From: Baylisascaris procyonis
Lineage: Eukaryota > Nematoda > Chromadorea > Rhabditida > Ascarididae
DNA: 64,000 bases
Direction of reading: 5' to 3'
Assembly (NCBI GenBank): GCA_037389465.1
Contig: JAZARR010000197.1
Span: 4,636,501 to 4,700,500, forward strand
In this document: piece by piece, positions 13,401 through 28,189 of the stretch
Layout: each line of letters begins with the position of its first letter
Numbering within the stretch: the stretch's first letter is position 1
The notes under the pieces: model-generated
What the model saw: the letters and a program-made list of their open reading frames with translations, nothing else
Database searches by the model: none
What the model was told of the DNA's origin: nothing
Translations under genes and position numbers: made by a program

Positions 13401-16400
13401 ATGCACGAGTTCGATTGCTTTGAGGATCGGCCAGAATGGGAGTTTGCGGGTACGAGTTCTCCCTGCGGGCAATTTCCAATACTATTGTGGAGCTGAAAAA
13501 CGTTGAGTGAATTTGAATGAGCGAAAGCCGTAGTAGACGATTTTAGAATCACCTTCAACTATAAGCCCATTTCCTCATCTAATATAAATTAAAACGCCAA
13601 GATAACCACCTCTAACGAGTCATTAAAAACGTTTCACGAGCGGTGTTCACACAAATTAAAACGTTTCACCTAAGGCTTCATTGTTTTTATATTCTATGTG
13701 TTGCTTACAGATGTTCATCGCCTGGTTGTCGAAAATACGCATTGGAACTTCTAACGGCTAGAACGCTTTCGATGCCATGTTCAAGCGATGACGATGAAGA
13801 AGAATGGTTGAATCTGAAGTCATCGCAAATGGATTCCACTCGTGAAGTATCCGTCGAGAGGCCAAATAAGAGTGCTTCAATGCCATCGGAGCTACTTGAC
13901 GATATTTGCTTCTACTCAAAGGATCACCAAAAAGATGAGGCAACCGATACGCATGTTAAGGATGCATCAGAAACCTTAAAACTTGTTGATGATGCTATCA
14001 ATGAAGTGGGAACAATTGAAGATCATCAAAATATTTTGAATTCAATTCAAGAGCAAAAAGCAATTGTGGAAAAACTATCGCTTTCTGCAAGTTCATTGGA
14101 GAGCTTCTCAAATTGCACGTCGCCATCCGTCGCTGAGCAATTTCTTTGCTATGGATCCGCCTACTGCAATGATAAGTTAAACGACGCTACTCCGAGCCAA
14201 TCCAGTCGTCCTGACTACCGGTCCACTAAGTCCACTCACAATAATCCATGTGTCGATGTTGAAATTTGCCCATCAAATCCATCGACGAAAATCCCAAATC
14301 CAACTCTTCCTGAAAAGAAGGATATATTGAATAAATATACGACGAAAATTATTGACGTTGATTTACCACCGAAACATCGAACGAATATCATTGAGATATC
14401 ATCATTAACGTCTTCAGCATCAGCTTTATTCTGTACGAGTGATATCGAAAATCCTCGCAATACAATGCGACAAGATTCGCGAAGAAGCGTCGTATTGCCT
14501 ATTGCAAATGATCTATTAGCGCATAATTCGATTGGTACTACACAAATAAAGTCGATTGATAATAAATCAATAGTGATTAGAAAATCAGCAACTTCACCTG
14601 GTTTTCATGATCTATCGGCAATTATACCAAAACAACGTTGCAAGCGACGAATGCTTCCGATTTGCCCAAGTGCTGATCAACGACCATCAAAGACATCCGA
14701 CTATAATGCTTATGGTATATGTTATGCATTTTTTTAAATGATTCAATTAGAATTACTTAAGTAATACGCATGAGTATGAGAGCTGAAGAGCGAATGTGTT
14801 GCTTGATCAAGTGGTTGTAAACCTCACTGGTAAATTTACTTATATTAAGTGAGTATAGGTGTTATGTTTTTGCGTTAGTGTGTTATGCGTGTTATAAGTG
14901 TTTTAGTGTTTTATATACTTTTATATTGCATTGTATTAATTTAAATGATCGTTGAGATGACCGTCACACCAATTCTAAGAGTCGGAGTCAAAAAGTTGGC
15001 TCCTCCTTTTTTTGGAGTTAAACTTCGTGGTAATTAACTCTTTATTCATGAGACAAGAATCAGTCTGGAATCTGAATTTTGTCTCTCATCGGTGTCCGAG
15101 TGTTTCCTTCTGTTTTGTTGCAACTTGAATACGGACTTGTTATTTAATCCATATTTTGCTTCGTCGAACAGACAATGCTTATGACAGTTGAATGTCTCTC
15201 TTTTTCAAAAAGATATTTTTACTTTATAAATATATTAGTTACCATTAAGGTGTCTCTTAAGTATGAGTGTAACTGAATTGGAAAGGAGCAAATCTTAAAA
15301 TGCATTCAACGCTTCACTAACGTTCGTGAATGAAAATGCTCTAAGCTCGATAATGGCATATAAGGGAGGTATAGAATGCTTTTTAGATGGTATTCTCAAA
15401 TCGTCTGTAAAAATGTGACGATCGAGAACAAAAGCTTTTTACCTCGAAGTGCACTTTTTCTGAAATGAATGCATTTTTTTTTTTTGATTAGCAAACCTCC
15501 TATCATCGTATTGCTTTGTCTCTTATCTACACTCATTTGCGCGTGAGCGAGTGTAAGCGATATTGTTATCGTCTCGCTTGAATATTATAGAATTTCGAAT
15601 ATTCACTTACAGCCTGAAAATGAATATGCGTAAGGGAGTTTGCTATTGATTCAAAAAAAGGCTCGTTTATTCATTGAGGAAGAGGAAGAGGAGGAGGAGG
15701 GTACCTCCGAAATCCAACTTAAGCAGTTATATTTTCCCACCCAAAAAGAACTGCGGTGTTCGGGGGTTCCTGAATCTTCGGGTACACTATGGTCTAAAAT
15801 TGTCTTCAAAAGGGATCTGCGATGTTATTAGCTGCAACGGGCAATCAACAGACATAGACAAATTTGTTGATGCCGATAGATGGAAGTTGAATTGTTAAAC
15901 AAACCTCATTTAGAATGAAAACCCTAAGGACAATTATTTTATATCGATTAGGTGCTCGACTTGTTTCAATACACACTTACAAATGACTCATTTCATACTT
16001 TATACTGCATAAAAACTATAAATCAAAGTTTTCATTTCGAAATATTGTGGTGTTGGTGTTTTTTAAACCTTTATTGGGTATTTAAACGGTCCACTTATGA
16101 GCATAGCTAGAGACTAATAAACGGAGGACAGGTACCAGGTTATAGAGGTTCCCAGATGGAAATATCTGTACGAAAGACCTAACCTTCCCGCAAAATATAA
16201 ACGGTGTATATTTCATCGTTTTTTCATTGCCAATGAGGGAAAGGGTACGTTTAGGTGAAGAATGTTAAATGATCTGGTAGAGTAATTAGAACGCAACTGA
16301 GATGCCCATTGAGATTCGTTAGAATGGTCACTTCTGGTCATCTTAGAAATAGTGTTGGTCACTTGAAAAAAAAATTGGTCACTATCCTCCGGCATCTTAT

Positions 16401-18746
16401 AATTCTACAGTTTCTTGATAAAAAAATTCAAGAAAATGAAATAAAAATAATCATATATTTTAATATCTATATATTAAGAAACTACTCTAATGGTGAGTAT
16501 ATTTACAGGTAATTCGAAAAGATAATCTAAGGTGATCTACTTGTTTTTTCAATTTTATAGATGAAGGTAAAAAAGTGAACATTTGGAAAAGTACGAAGAG
16601 TTATCGAGTACTTTTCTTTGCGCAAACGATGACGCAATTATGATTACACAGTATTATTCAACTTAACATATAAGAGGTTTACTAATGAAGTTTATCGACG
16701 CTTAGAGAAAATGCGTACTGTAGCTATGCACTTGTCTATGCTCGATACTTTTGCACGTATTAGACAAGGATGCAATTTTTTTTTTAATTCTTTTTTTTAT
16801 TTTTGGTACTCTCGAAATTTTATTTTATTTGCTCTTCGTTAAAAATCTTATGTAATCCGTTGTTTATTTTCCTTTTCATGAAATTTCTTTCAAAATATAT
16901 ATCAGTTTTTCTCCGAGCTTGAATCTTAAATCTTTCGGCTATGAACGAGAATGTTAGTTGACATCGTTTTATATGTATGATAGTATATGATGGGTAATTT
17001 ATGTATAAAAGAAAATAAGATTATTTATATGATTCCACTGAAGGAATGCCTTAGGTGCTGGATTACATTGTTCGGCATCGTGGTGTGAGCCAGGCTCAAA
17101 ACGTAACGAATACGAGCAATATATGGCACATATCAAAGAAGTCGAGAAATTATGGGTGCTGAAATCGTCAAAGCAAACATCACCTTCACCTCCATCTGAA
17201 ATAGTCGATCGTGAGAGGCGATGTACGAATAAGAGCGATGAACGTCAATATAGGTTGGTATTGTTGCCTATATATGGAGTTTTATTTTTTATTTTTTATT
17301 TATTTGAGCATTGTTTTTACTTACAGAGTAAATAAAGATGCATTTGAAAATAACCAACGTTAGTATATCACTTAAGTCATATATTATTCTTATATTCCTA
17401 TAAAATAGACCTGAAGCATCCATTGTAATACACCTGAAAATACACCTGAATATGCCTGAAATCACACCTGAAAACAAAATCCATTGTCCATTTTAATTCA
17501 GTTTGATTCGGTTTGTTTTTTTGCGGATAACGTTCCCATTATTTGTTAGTTATAGAAGTATTTTCAAACATTGTTGCTATATAGGTTTATTCTACTTTTC
17601 CAACACTATCATTATGCAAGAGATGATAAAATAAAATGACTTTTTTTAGAATATTTCCATGCATAATTTTACCAATTCGTAGCAGTTTTGATGTCAGCAA
17701 CAATAATCGCCAGTTGAGTAAAGGAATTAATTCTTCAGCTAAAAAGTGCAAGAAATCCGAAATTCGTTTTTTTTTTTTCGAATTTCCTGTAGAATTAATT
17801 TCAGTTTATTCATAAAATTGCAAATATAATTCAACCTGAGAATATATTATTCTAATTTATGAGTTATATTATACTAACTGCTTATATTTTTTATACAACT
17901 CATTTGTCTAAAGATGTATGTAGTATAAAGATGATAAATGAAATATTATAAAATAAGTGGAAAACTGTGCCAGAGGATTTGGCACAATTATCGAGAATTT
18001 TTACAATTTTTTTTCGATTATTATGTGTCGATATAGCTTGGTTAATATCTAGCAGATTTTACTTCCTTCCATAGACTAGATTTTTTGATGAATTTAATTT
18101 TTAATAAGTTTTTTTTTAAATATTTTGGAATTGATTTATATATTTTTTTACTAGTAATTAGTGTAGGTATACTTCTGCTCGAAATTTTTGCAAATATCTT
18201 CTAATAATTCAGTGATGTTGTAATAGTCTATGAGAGAGAATTTTTTATTTTAAAATTTTTTGAAAAATTTTTTTCTAATGATTGCTTAAATTGTTTTTTC
18301 TTAACTGGAATAAATAGAAGACGAATTCCAATCCCATTCTCAATTAAAAAATTTTTATAAGGCAGGTTTTTTGGGCAATTATGGAGAAAGTAGATCATAA
18401 GATGCAAACAAAACGTGGTTATCAAAACCTGGGTCAATTTTTTTTCATTTTTTTGCAAATTTAGGCCCACTTTGCATTTTTTCGCGTTATTCCGATTAAT
18501 TTCCTTCCGGAAAGCTGAAAAACGGGTGAGTTTAAAGGTTGGAAACTCCGGAACCCTTGTACAGGACTGGGAAAAGGAAGAGGACCTGTCAATATTGTCC
18601 TTATATTCATTTAAAAGAGCAATCGAAAGCTAGCAATAGAGGCTACCATGAGGCGTAAGCATGCGTCCTTATAGCGCAAAACAATCAATTGCTAGGCTTT
18701 TACTAATGAGAAAATTTTAGGACGCACGCAAACTGGCATTCTCTCT

Positions 18747-18798
<52 letters not shown>

Positions 18799-21700
18799 CT
18801 TGCGTAAATTCCAATCCATTCTATAATGAGCTAACATTTGCTTCTTTTCAGGACGGTTGTATTGCATCGCTATTTTCTTATTATATCAACTCATTTTTAA
18901 CTCATTTTTCCTATAAAATAAAATTCCGGAAATATTTTATATTCCGGAACTTACTAAACCGGAAAACTGATGTTCTTTTCAGTTTAATTAAGGAATACGA
19001 TTAGATAGACGCGTAGCAATCGCCGAAACCAATAAAACGATATATGGCGATTGCAAGATGTTTATAGATTTGATAAGTACTGATAGTGCTCTATTTATTA
19101 GCATAATTCATTCGACTATATTTTCAAGTCCCATCTTCCGTATGGAACTGTCTATGAGTACCTATATTGTCCGTCCATCTATCTATAAAAATTAAAATTT
19201 CTCATAAATATATGAGCTAATTCTAAACTTGCAGTGCTGCGTAAATGTAATATTAATGACAATTTTGAATTTCACTCAAAATATTTGCAATAATTTTACG
19301 CCTGTAAAAGGTGCAGATGTTTTCTGAAAGAGTTCACCTATATTCGTCATACTCATGGGCACATTTATTTTATTATAAAAATTTCAATATTAGGAATGAT
19401 TTCTAGTGTTCTCTGATGCACTCATTTTCCCGGTTTATTATTGACGGTATTAAGTATTCATACAAAAAAATACACCCATGAGTATTACTAAGTAATAATC
19501 TTAAATGGAGATAACCAGAATATGAGACTTGTAATTTTGAGCAATCAGAAATAAGCTATATTAAATTGCTTGGGTAATGCTACTATAAGCATGTTGTCTA
19601 GCTCACCTTATTTTTAGGCAAATTATTAAAAAATACCTATTTTTGGGTAATTAAAAAGAGTATTTTTGGGTAAGTTTTTTATCATATGATAAATTTTTTT
19701 TGCATATTTCGTTCAGTTCTTTTTTTGATGCTCCTTGCAAAGGTTTTTTCGTATGAGCATTAAAGCATGGAATGTTAATCGAACTAGTCATCTCCACATA
19801 TGCTGGAATGTGAATCGGTCGTAGATCTTGTTTTCCCCGGCGGCTGAAAATGCTATTGATGAGAAATTATTCAAAAAGGATTCTTTTGTGTTCATTAATC
19901 CCTAAGGGGGATGAATAAAACCTATATAAATGTAAACCCTTAGATATAATTTTGTATATTTTCTGCATTATGTTCGATCCCACTGTTTGAGTGTGGGATA
20001 ATACAAAAGCTTCATTGGGATTCATCTATCTTCATTTTTAATCCTCATTTAATTTTATTTTTCGCTTCTAGTTTGAGTTTACTGTTTATTGCTACCTTGG
20101 GAGAAGCATTAATGCGCATGCTATAAATTCACCCCTCGCTCAAATTTAGCCTTCTTGCATCCTAGAAATTTCACTTTTCATCTCCCTTCCCATTCCTTCT
20201 CCCCCTCTTCCCCTGTCATTTCATATTCCATTTCGGTCCAAATTCGACTTTACACAAGCTGAAATGTGGTGTTTAAGTTTGAGGTCTTACGATATATACA
20301 GTAGTTTCGATTATGCGTATGATGGGAAACACATCGGTTGATTTGATTCTTCGACGATGACCCATTCACAGTTGTAAATTTTATTGTTTATATTTAGAAT
20401 AGCCATCGCCAAAACTTCTAGGATACGGGGCCGCCGTTCCCTAATGGAATTCAGTTTGAGGAGCAATTCATCCACTTCTTTCTCTTCGACTTTTTTTTGG
20501 CGACGCTTCCGCGCCAATGAAATATTTTGCCGTCCGGAAGACTAACCGAATTTGATGACCTCTCTCTTACCAAAAAAATACTGTTCCCTACTACATTAGT
20601 TACGGTAGCCTCCGAGTTGAAAGTGAAGACACTTATATCAATATCGTCATTTATTCGTAACTTAGATCAACGTTATTTTCTCTATCGCTTGAACAGTTAA
20701 TAAATGACCTGCTATATTATACTGTCGACGAATTATTTACATTATGTAGATCAAAATATTACTACATTTATAGTGTAGTGGAAATTTTTGATTTGGTAGA
20801 AGTCATTATTTGCATTTTCATAATATTAGAAGGCTTTAACGCAAAAATATTTCAATATTTAGAATTCCACATAATTTGCATAATTAAAAAAAATTAAAAT
20901 TCAATTGCCAAAATTTTTTACTCATTAAATTCAATGGTTGAGAAATTTGACAATGAAGCGTAATAGATGGATGAGTCGACTCGTTTGCAACCGCTTTTTA
21001 AATTTTTTTTAAAAAACTTTCCTTGAAAAAAAAAAAGACGACGTAGACGATACGATTCACTAAACGATATTGGGTGAAGATTTTCCCTTGCGATTGATGG
21101 GTCTTCTATGATTTAACAAATGGATTTGCAATGAGCGTATTAGCGAAGCAATTTGCGATGCACAACGCAAATGGGAAGTAACTAATCGTTAAGACATTTT
21201 GCCTACTAATACCCCCCAGCGAAATAAATGAAACCCTTTTGCAAAAATGATTTCACTCTCTATTCTTATAGTAAAAAAAAAGAGAAAGAAAAAAAATTCA
21301 ACATCACTCTAGTTGCGCTTCTATAAATATTTATTCACGGTCAATGACAGGTACCATATTAAAAGAATTTCGGTGGAATTTCATTTTTTAAGTCTCATTT
21401 TTCGAACTAATTGTTGAATTATTGTTTTTTAAAAATATTTTTTCATTTTTGAAGCTTCAAGATTTTTTTCAACGAATTTTTCAATGATTAATTTTTACAT
21501 ATGTTTTACTACGTACTACTTGCAACTTTAGAAATTATAATATATACAGTAGGATGACCTCCTATATTATTATTGAGGTTTATTAACCTATTTTTAAGAA
21601 TAGTTCTACATATTTTTAAAAAAAGTGAGAAAAAATTTGCAAAAATTTTTCACTCGTCAATTTTTCATTTTTCATTTCTTATATTGTAAAAAAAAACGCC

Positions 21701-24700
21701 AATTTAGATGAAAACTTTACACAGATGGCCGGGTTAATTAAAATATAGTCGCATTATTTTGTATATTTATTTGTTATATGTTGATAGATAACCAGACTGA
21801 GTGAAATGAAATGCAAATATACATATTGTGCCATGCCCTTTATCATATTGCAGTATTTGTCTCTTTTGTGTTTAGATTTCGCGATTTTTTGGTAATTGGT
21901 CTTTCTAATCGTTAGCTTCCTGAAGCAATTAGTACTCCTGAACGATGTTTTTTATTCACATCTATGTTTTTATCTTTAATTTGTCCGTCAAATATTTTTT
22001 TTTTTTAAATCGTATTATTTCATCATCTCTCTCTTTCAGGAAGAAAGTTTCTTTTGCCTCCATTAATTTTCTCTTTTTTTTCCCCATTAGGAATATCTTT
22101 TCAATCCTCAACGAAATCTGGCCAAATCTATGTAAAATTTTCAGAAATTTTTATTGAATTTTAAATCATTATTCGTTTACAACAATTGAAAGTATTATAC
22201 ACTAATTCGAAATAATTTATGAAAGAATTTCTCTGCTATGAAAAGCTTTTATCTTTTCTTCCATTCATTGCTAAAAATTGGCGGCCTGGATTATCCTTAA
22301 ATATCGGTGAATATGAATGCATAACATATATTGACTAAGACACCTTTTATATAATAGTTGCGTTTATCTGTTTTTTAGCTCATATTTGCAAATTGCTTTA
22401 TAGCGATGTCCATCATACCTGTACATAGTTATCCGCATATGCGTCTATCCATCCAGCAATTTCAATTTGAGCGTCATTTGGGCTAAAGTTGAGAAATTTC
22501 TTCGTCGAACGTTTTTTTTGTTTTTTTTTTATTTATTTATAAAAGCTAAATTGTTTTTCATACTTTTTTCTGATGTGCTATGAACATATCCGATTATCTC
22601 CGACTAATCTACTCAGATCAACAAACACTTTCAATGGCTAATGAGTGCCATTCGTTCTATTTATGAAGAAAATTGAGAATTTAGATACCATCGTGGTGTT
22701 ATTACCATAAACTGAATAAGCACCATAAAATTTTGTGTTAAAATTGGTTATCTACTACTATATGAAATATTAATTAGAATAATTATAAAATTATTTTATA
22801 TTAATTTATGATAAGTAGATTTAAATCAAATACTTTTAAAAGTTTCAAATTTTTTAGTGGATCAACACCTGAACCGGAAGACGAAGAAGAAAAGGAGGAT
22901 AAACATGCAGCAATTTTGCCGTTCAACTTCACGAATTGGTTGTCAACGGATGCAGTAAGCGAGGAGACAGCCGCAACGGTGCGACGACCCGCCCATCGGC
23001 CAAAGCTTTATTTCGAGGCGCCTAATAGGGCGACATCCGACTGCGGCGCCACCGCCAACTTACTTCGTTCGAGTTTCCGGACGTCAACGATCGCCGCTAT
23101 CAGTTCGATCACGTCGCCTGAAATCAACGAAACTTCGGCAACTATCATGACCGGAAGGTATTGTGCTTTTTTTTTACTTTTTTTGAATCTTCACTGTTGT
23201 TAACGTTATGAACGAAAAAGCGTTTGATCATCTATTCTGTCACCTTGAGATATAATGGGTGATTACCTTGATTTATTATTAGTAGCTTTTTCCGGATTTT
23301 CAGCTTCAACTTTTTTCCAAACCTTTTTCGAATTTAAGTCAACTTCATCAAAGAGCAACTTTTTTTAAAGGATTTTCAGCTTCAACTTTTTCTCATCCAA
23401 CTTCGAGTTTCAATTCAGTATTTTTTCAACTTTTTTTTTCCAGCATTTCTATCCCATTATCTCATATTTGCAACTTTCTCTTTCAACTTTAATGCTTGAA
23501 CAATATTTTATCTTATAATGTACGTCGACATCGATAATATATGTTCATTTCGTTTTGCTCTTTCTTACTTTTCAAGCACACATAATTTGGTATGTTTTCT
23601 CACCTCGGGACGTTAAAATTAATAAATTATTTATAAGTAAACAATAAATAAACAAGATAAATAAATAAATAAATAAATATCTAAACAAATAGATAGATAA
23701 ATAAATAAATAAATAATAAACAAATAAATAGATAAATAAATAAATAAATACTCAGATTTTGATTGCTCGCTCCGATAGTCGATGGTTGAGATTCTAACTG
23801 CATTTTTATTCATTGATCAACTTATGCAATCTTTTTTTTTTTGCTCTTTAGACGGCAATTGATATTTTTGATAGAATTCGAAATATTATTGTGGATTTGG
23901 CAATAAAATTGCATAAAATTGGATAAATGCCGAAAAAAATTGCGACATTTTCAAAAATTATATTCCACATATTTCTACCACTAATTCAAACTTTTCACTT
24001 GTGTTTTTCATTTATTTATCTTTTTTTCTTCGTTGAAATTTCCCTAGACAGTACCATATACATCTATCGTTCGTCATGACCATTGTGAATAGTAATGGAT
24101 TCGGCAGCAATTTGCTTGCTGATAGCTCTCTCGATGTTTTTTTTTCGCTTTTCTTGCTCACAAATATTTCAATCAATTTTTCTTGGGGAATAAAATTAAA
24201 AATGCAACAATCTATTGAACTATTCGATAAAATATTTCCAACATTGAGCTAATCTATTAGCATATAGTTGCTTAAAGAATGAATAGTTCAAGTGTATTAT
24301 GAGCATTGCATTCCTTTTATTTGAATTTTAGGTGGTGGTTGGGTAGAGGGGGAGGGAGGGGACCGAGAGAGAATTACCACATTTCCCGTTAGAAATTTTA
24401 ATTTAAAAATTATCAATTTAGGGTTGTCACAATCAATGATATTTGTTTTCTCCATTCCATTTTCTATAGAACCCCGTATATTCTCGTCGGAAAACATGAT
24501 TGTATTCCCTCATTGATGTTGACTTTGTTCAGGCTGAGCTTAATGCAAATAGTGGCATTTCTTTTGGGATTTATAAGTTAAATAAATCTCGCTTATCGCT
24601 TTTTTTGACTCTTTTTGAAATTAAAAACTTTTATTATTGGTGAACTTGAATTTTTCTTTTTTTCTTGCATGAATTTATTTGAAGTCTTGGTTGTTTAAAG

Positions 24701-27700
24701 GAGTTATTTATACTGCATATTCATTTTTTTCCATACAAGACCTCTCTTAGTTCTCTACGTGGTTTCATCTACCTGCGTCTTATTCAACATTCACCTTTAT
24801 GGAATTCCATGAGAAAGAATAGCCATTTCTCATGATTGCAATAGAAAATTGTTGTTATTTTCATAAATCATAAGGCAGGTAAGGTAAAGCATAATTTTTG
24901 CATAAATCTTCCCAAACTTCTTCCTTTTTTGGTATTTCGTTTCTCTAAGTTATCGAAAAATAGATATGATAGAGATGGAACTTAACAAATGTTTAGAACT
25001 TAATAACTTTATAGTTTGTAAATAATATAATGGCTATATAATCTAAGCATAAATACTGGATTTGGAAGTCGCCACAACGTGGTGAATCAGTTAGAATCGG
25101 ATCGGATAGGCGGTGTGATGCAATCCTCCGGGGAGCCTTTCATCCACTGTGGCACTCAGACGGCATTCCATATATCGGCTAGCGATGAAATGATGTCAGC
25201 GATGGCGTTCACGCTTTTTTGTTCTTTGAAAGTTCATTTTAACTGATTATTATTAAGATTACTATATACAACCTTATTGGCATTTTATATCAGTAGTGAC
25301 GCCATCGCTGTTAAATACCTTGAATTATAGGATATAGACCTGAAGAATATTGTAATTTTATCTTTGAGACTTCAACTCTAGTTGTATGAGTGAAATTACT
25401 AATATTTCATTTGTTTCTATTCTATTCGGAATATTTATAAAAAATTTAGGAATATTTGATCAAAATTTGATCAATTTAATCAAAATTTTAGATCATATTA
25501 TTTAAATTTATTGATTGAACTATTAGAGGAAATACTTTTTCCTGAAATTTTAGATCGAAATCCAAATGCAATCTCAAACTAAACAAGGGCAGAGAATATT
25601 TTATCGATTTTTGTGTCATTTCGTATAAAAATTTTTCGATTTCAATGTGCGTTTCCTATAGTTTCCTTTATTAAATTTAGAGCATCCGTCAATCTCTCGT
25701 CTAAAATTCTGCATTTTCCTGGTCCCTCTCCTCTTCTAAAGTTCCAGGTTTCCCATCCCTGCGCCACCCTCAATCTCGGTCTCAAAATTTTCGATTTGAC
25801 TATGCCACTGCTGAAAAGCTTAATAAGCGTTAATCTTTAGAAGCCGTTATTTGGTAGCACATTTGTAGATGTAATCTCGACATGCAAATATGATATGCTA
25901 GAGTGGTTTATATTACGATGCGAAATTTGTTCGAAATTTGTTCCCTCGACACGATCTCTTGAAACTTTTTAAAATTATTTATATTTTAATACCAGAAACC
26001 CGCCATCTGGCAATAAAAAAACCGCAGGAGGTTCAAAATTTACCGTAACACCATAAACACTTCGTCAAATTTCTCCCAAAAGCTTGAAATTCATTTGGTC
26101 TTTTTGTGAGGAGAGAGAGAGGGGAAGGGGTGCTGGATGGGAGGAAAGGGAGAAATATGCAAATGGATACGGTATATAGGAATATAGAATATAACCACTA
26201 TCTAAATAAGTAAGTTTTAATTAATGAGGAAATTGAATAATGACATTGTCGCTCTTTTATTGAATATCATTGAAGATATTAAACTCTTACTATTAATAAG
26301 TGTTAAGCTATAATAATTACGCTAACTTTAACAGCAATTTTTCCATCAAATCCACTTATATTTGCTTAACATCTCACCTATTTCGAGATTTAAATTTATT
26401 ATGCCCATTATGGTTGAACCCGCAAATATAGCAGAATTGAAGAGGCAGATTCAGGAGAGAGGAAGGGGTACAAGGTGATGAGGACGGGAAGAACAGATGA
26501 AAAATTAGGATGGGGAGAGGGGAGTCGAAGACACTCCTCGTGCATAGGTGAGAAGAAACTGTTTAATTTATTAGTGGTCCTAGTTGACTTAGAGTAGTCG
26601 CTCTGAATGAGGACTACTGTGGTTGTATATTTAATAGTAAGTGAAGATTTGCGAAAATATATGCTAAAATAGGCACTTGGCTTGAATATTGAATTAATCC
26701 TTACAAATTCAGTTGACGGCCATTGCGTTCTTTATGACGACATCTGTTGAAATTCGAATCTCATCTGGACTCAGATTTTTTGTCTGCAATTCTAAAATAA
26801 GGTTTAGTGATCAGGAGGCATCGATTATTCTATCAGAGTTCCATAAATAGCCTATTCTTAATAGGCGTTTATTCAGCTTTGAAGGTGTTCTATCCCACTT
26901 GACAGAAGAAGTTGGAAAAAATTGACCACTATTCAAAAATCGAATTATAGTCATCGAATATTTTCATGCGGAAAATCGAAAATTAGAAGTAGTATAATAA
27001 TTATGCAAATTTAGGCAAATCTATATTCAGGAAGACTATTTTATTAGTGTGGTACTTGCGGGTTTCACCGCAAATTCAAATTCAGTTAAATATGAATTGA
27101 GTAATCGCTCTTTATGAGAAGATAGCTAACTGTATGGAAGAGAAAATCGGCGATAACAGCTTGTTGGAAAGAATGGTGTCATTATGCAACATGCAAATTT
27201 CATTCCGAAATTGCATAATTAATGATGTAATTTGAGATCGTAAAATATGCTGGAGTGCATTATTTCAATTGTCTGAAGTTCAAGTTTATTAAAACTTGAT
27301 GCACCTAGCAAAACTTCTAGAACTATTAAAATCTTCATTTGAAATTCTGAAATGAAGCTATTGAATTGCAGAGGTCAAGCTCGAACTCTACGAAATTAGA
27401 CCTGAATTACTTCAAGTTACAGAGGTCGAAAATATTTAGTCAACCGAAAAATAAAAAATATCTGTGGTTATTTGCTATTCAGTACTTTTCGATCATATTT
27501 ATAAATTCACATTTTTCTGGATGTATTTTCTCCGCGTGATATATAACTTGGGAATTATTCATTTCAACAAAGTGAATAGCTCTTAGGCAAGTCTTTTAAA
27601 TGCATTAAAAAAATATACAATTTAATTTCCGAATAGAAAATTGAATATTAGAATAATACTGCAAAATTTTTATTCATAGTTGAAAGTCACATTTGAATGC

Positions 27701-28113
27701 TCATTTAATTTTGTGTTTTAAATGAAAGGAAAAGAAATAACGTTGATAATGCGGTTGTCGTTGTCAGCGCTAAGGGGATCGACGAGCGTTAGCTAATTTC
27801 ATTAGGCTTCCAGAATGGCTCATTCCAAGTGGGTTTTTTAGAAGTTCGACAAGCCAAGATCAATATCTCTTGCAGACTACGCGATCGTGAGGATCTCGCT
27901 TTTGAGTCTACCACTTACTACGATTATGATTCGCCTATTTCGCCTCCTTTTAGTGGTTCGTTTTTTTAAATGTACTTTTTTTTCTCTCTTCTAAAAAAAT
28001 TATTTCTAAAGGAGGAATGAGAGGTAAGGAAGGCTCATTGTGGGGGAGGAGGAGCAAGTTGACAAGTTTCATTAATGCACTTTTATTTGCCTAGTGTTTC
28101 CATGCATTTTCCA

Positions 28114-28189
<76 letters not shown>

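Noticed and set aside
15640..15831. Glu-rich exon
   Set aside because: A GAG/GAA simple repeat without splice sites in the needed phase 1.
17327..17358. 32-base micro-exon of jip-1
   Set aside because: Good splice signals, but phase 2 to 1 with no partner exon before exon 12.
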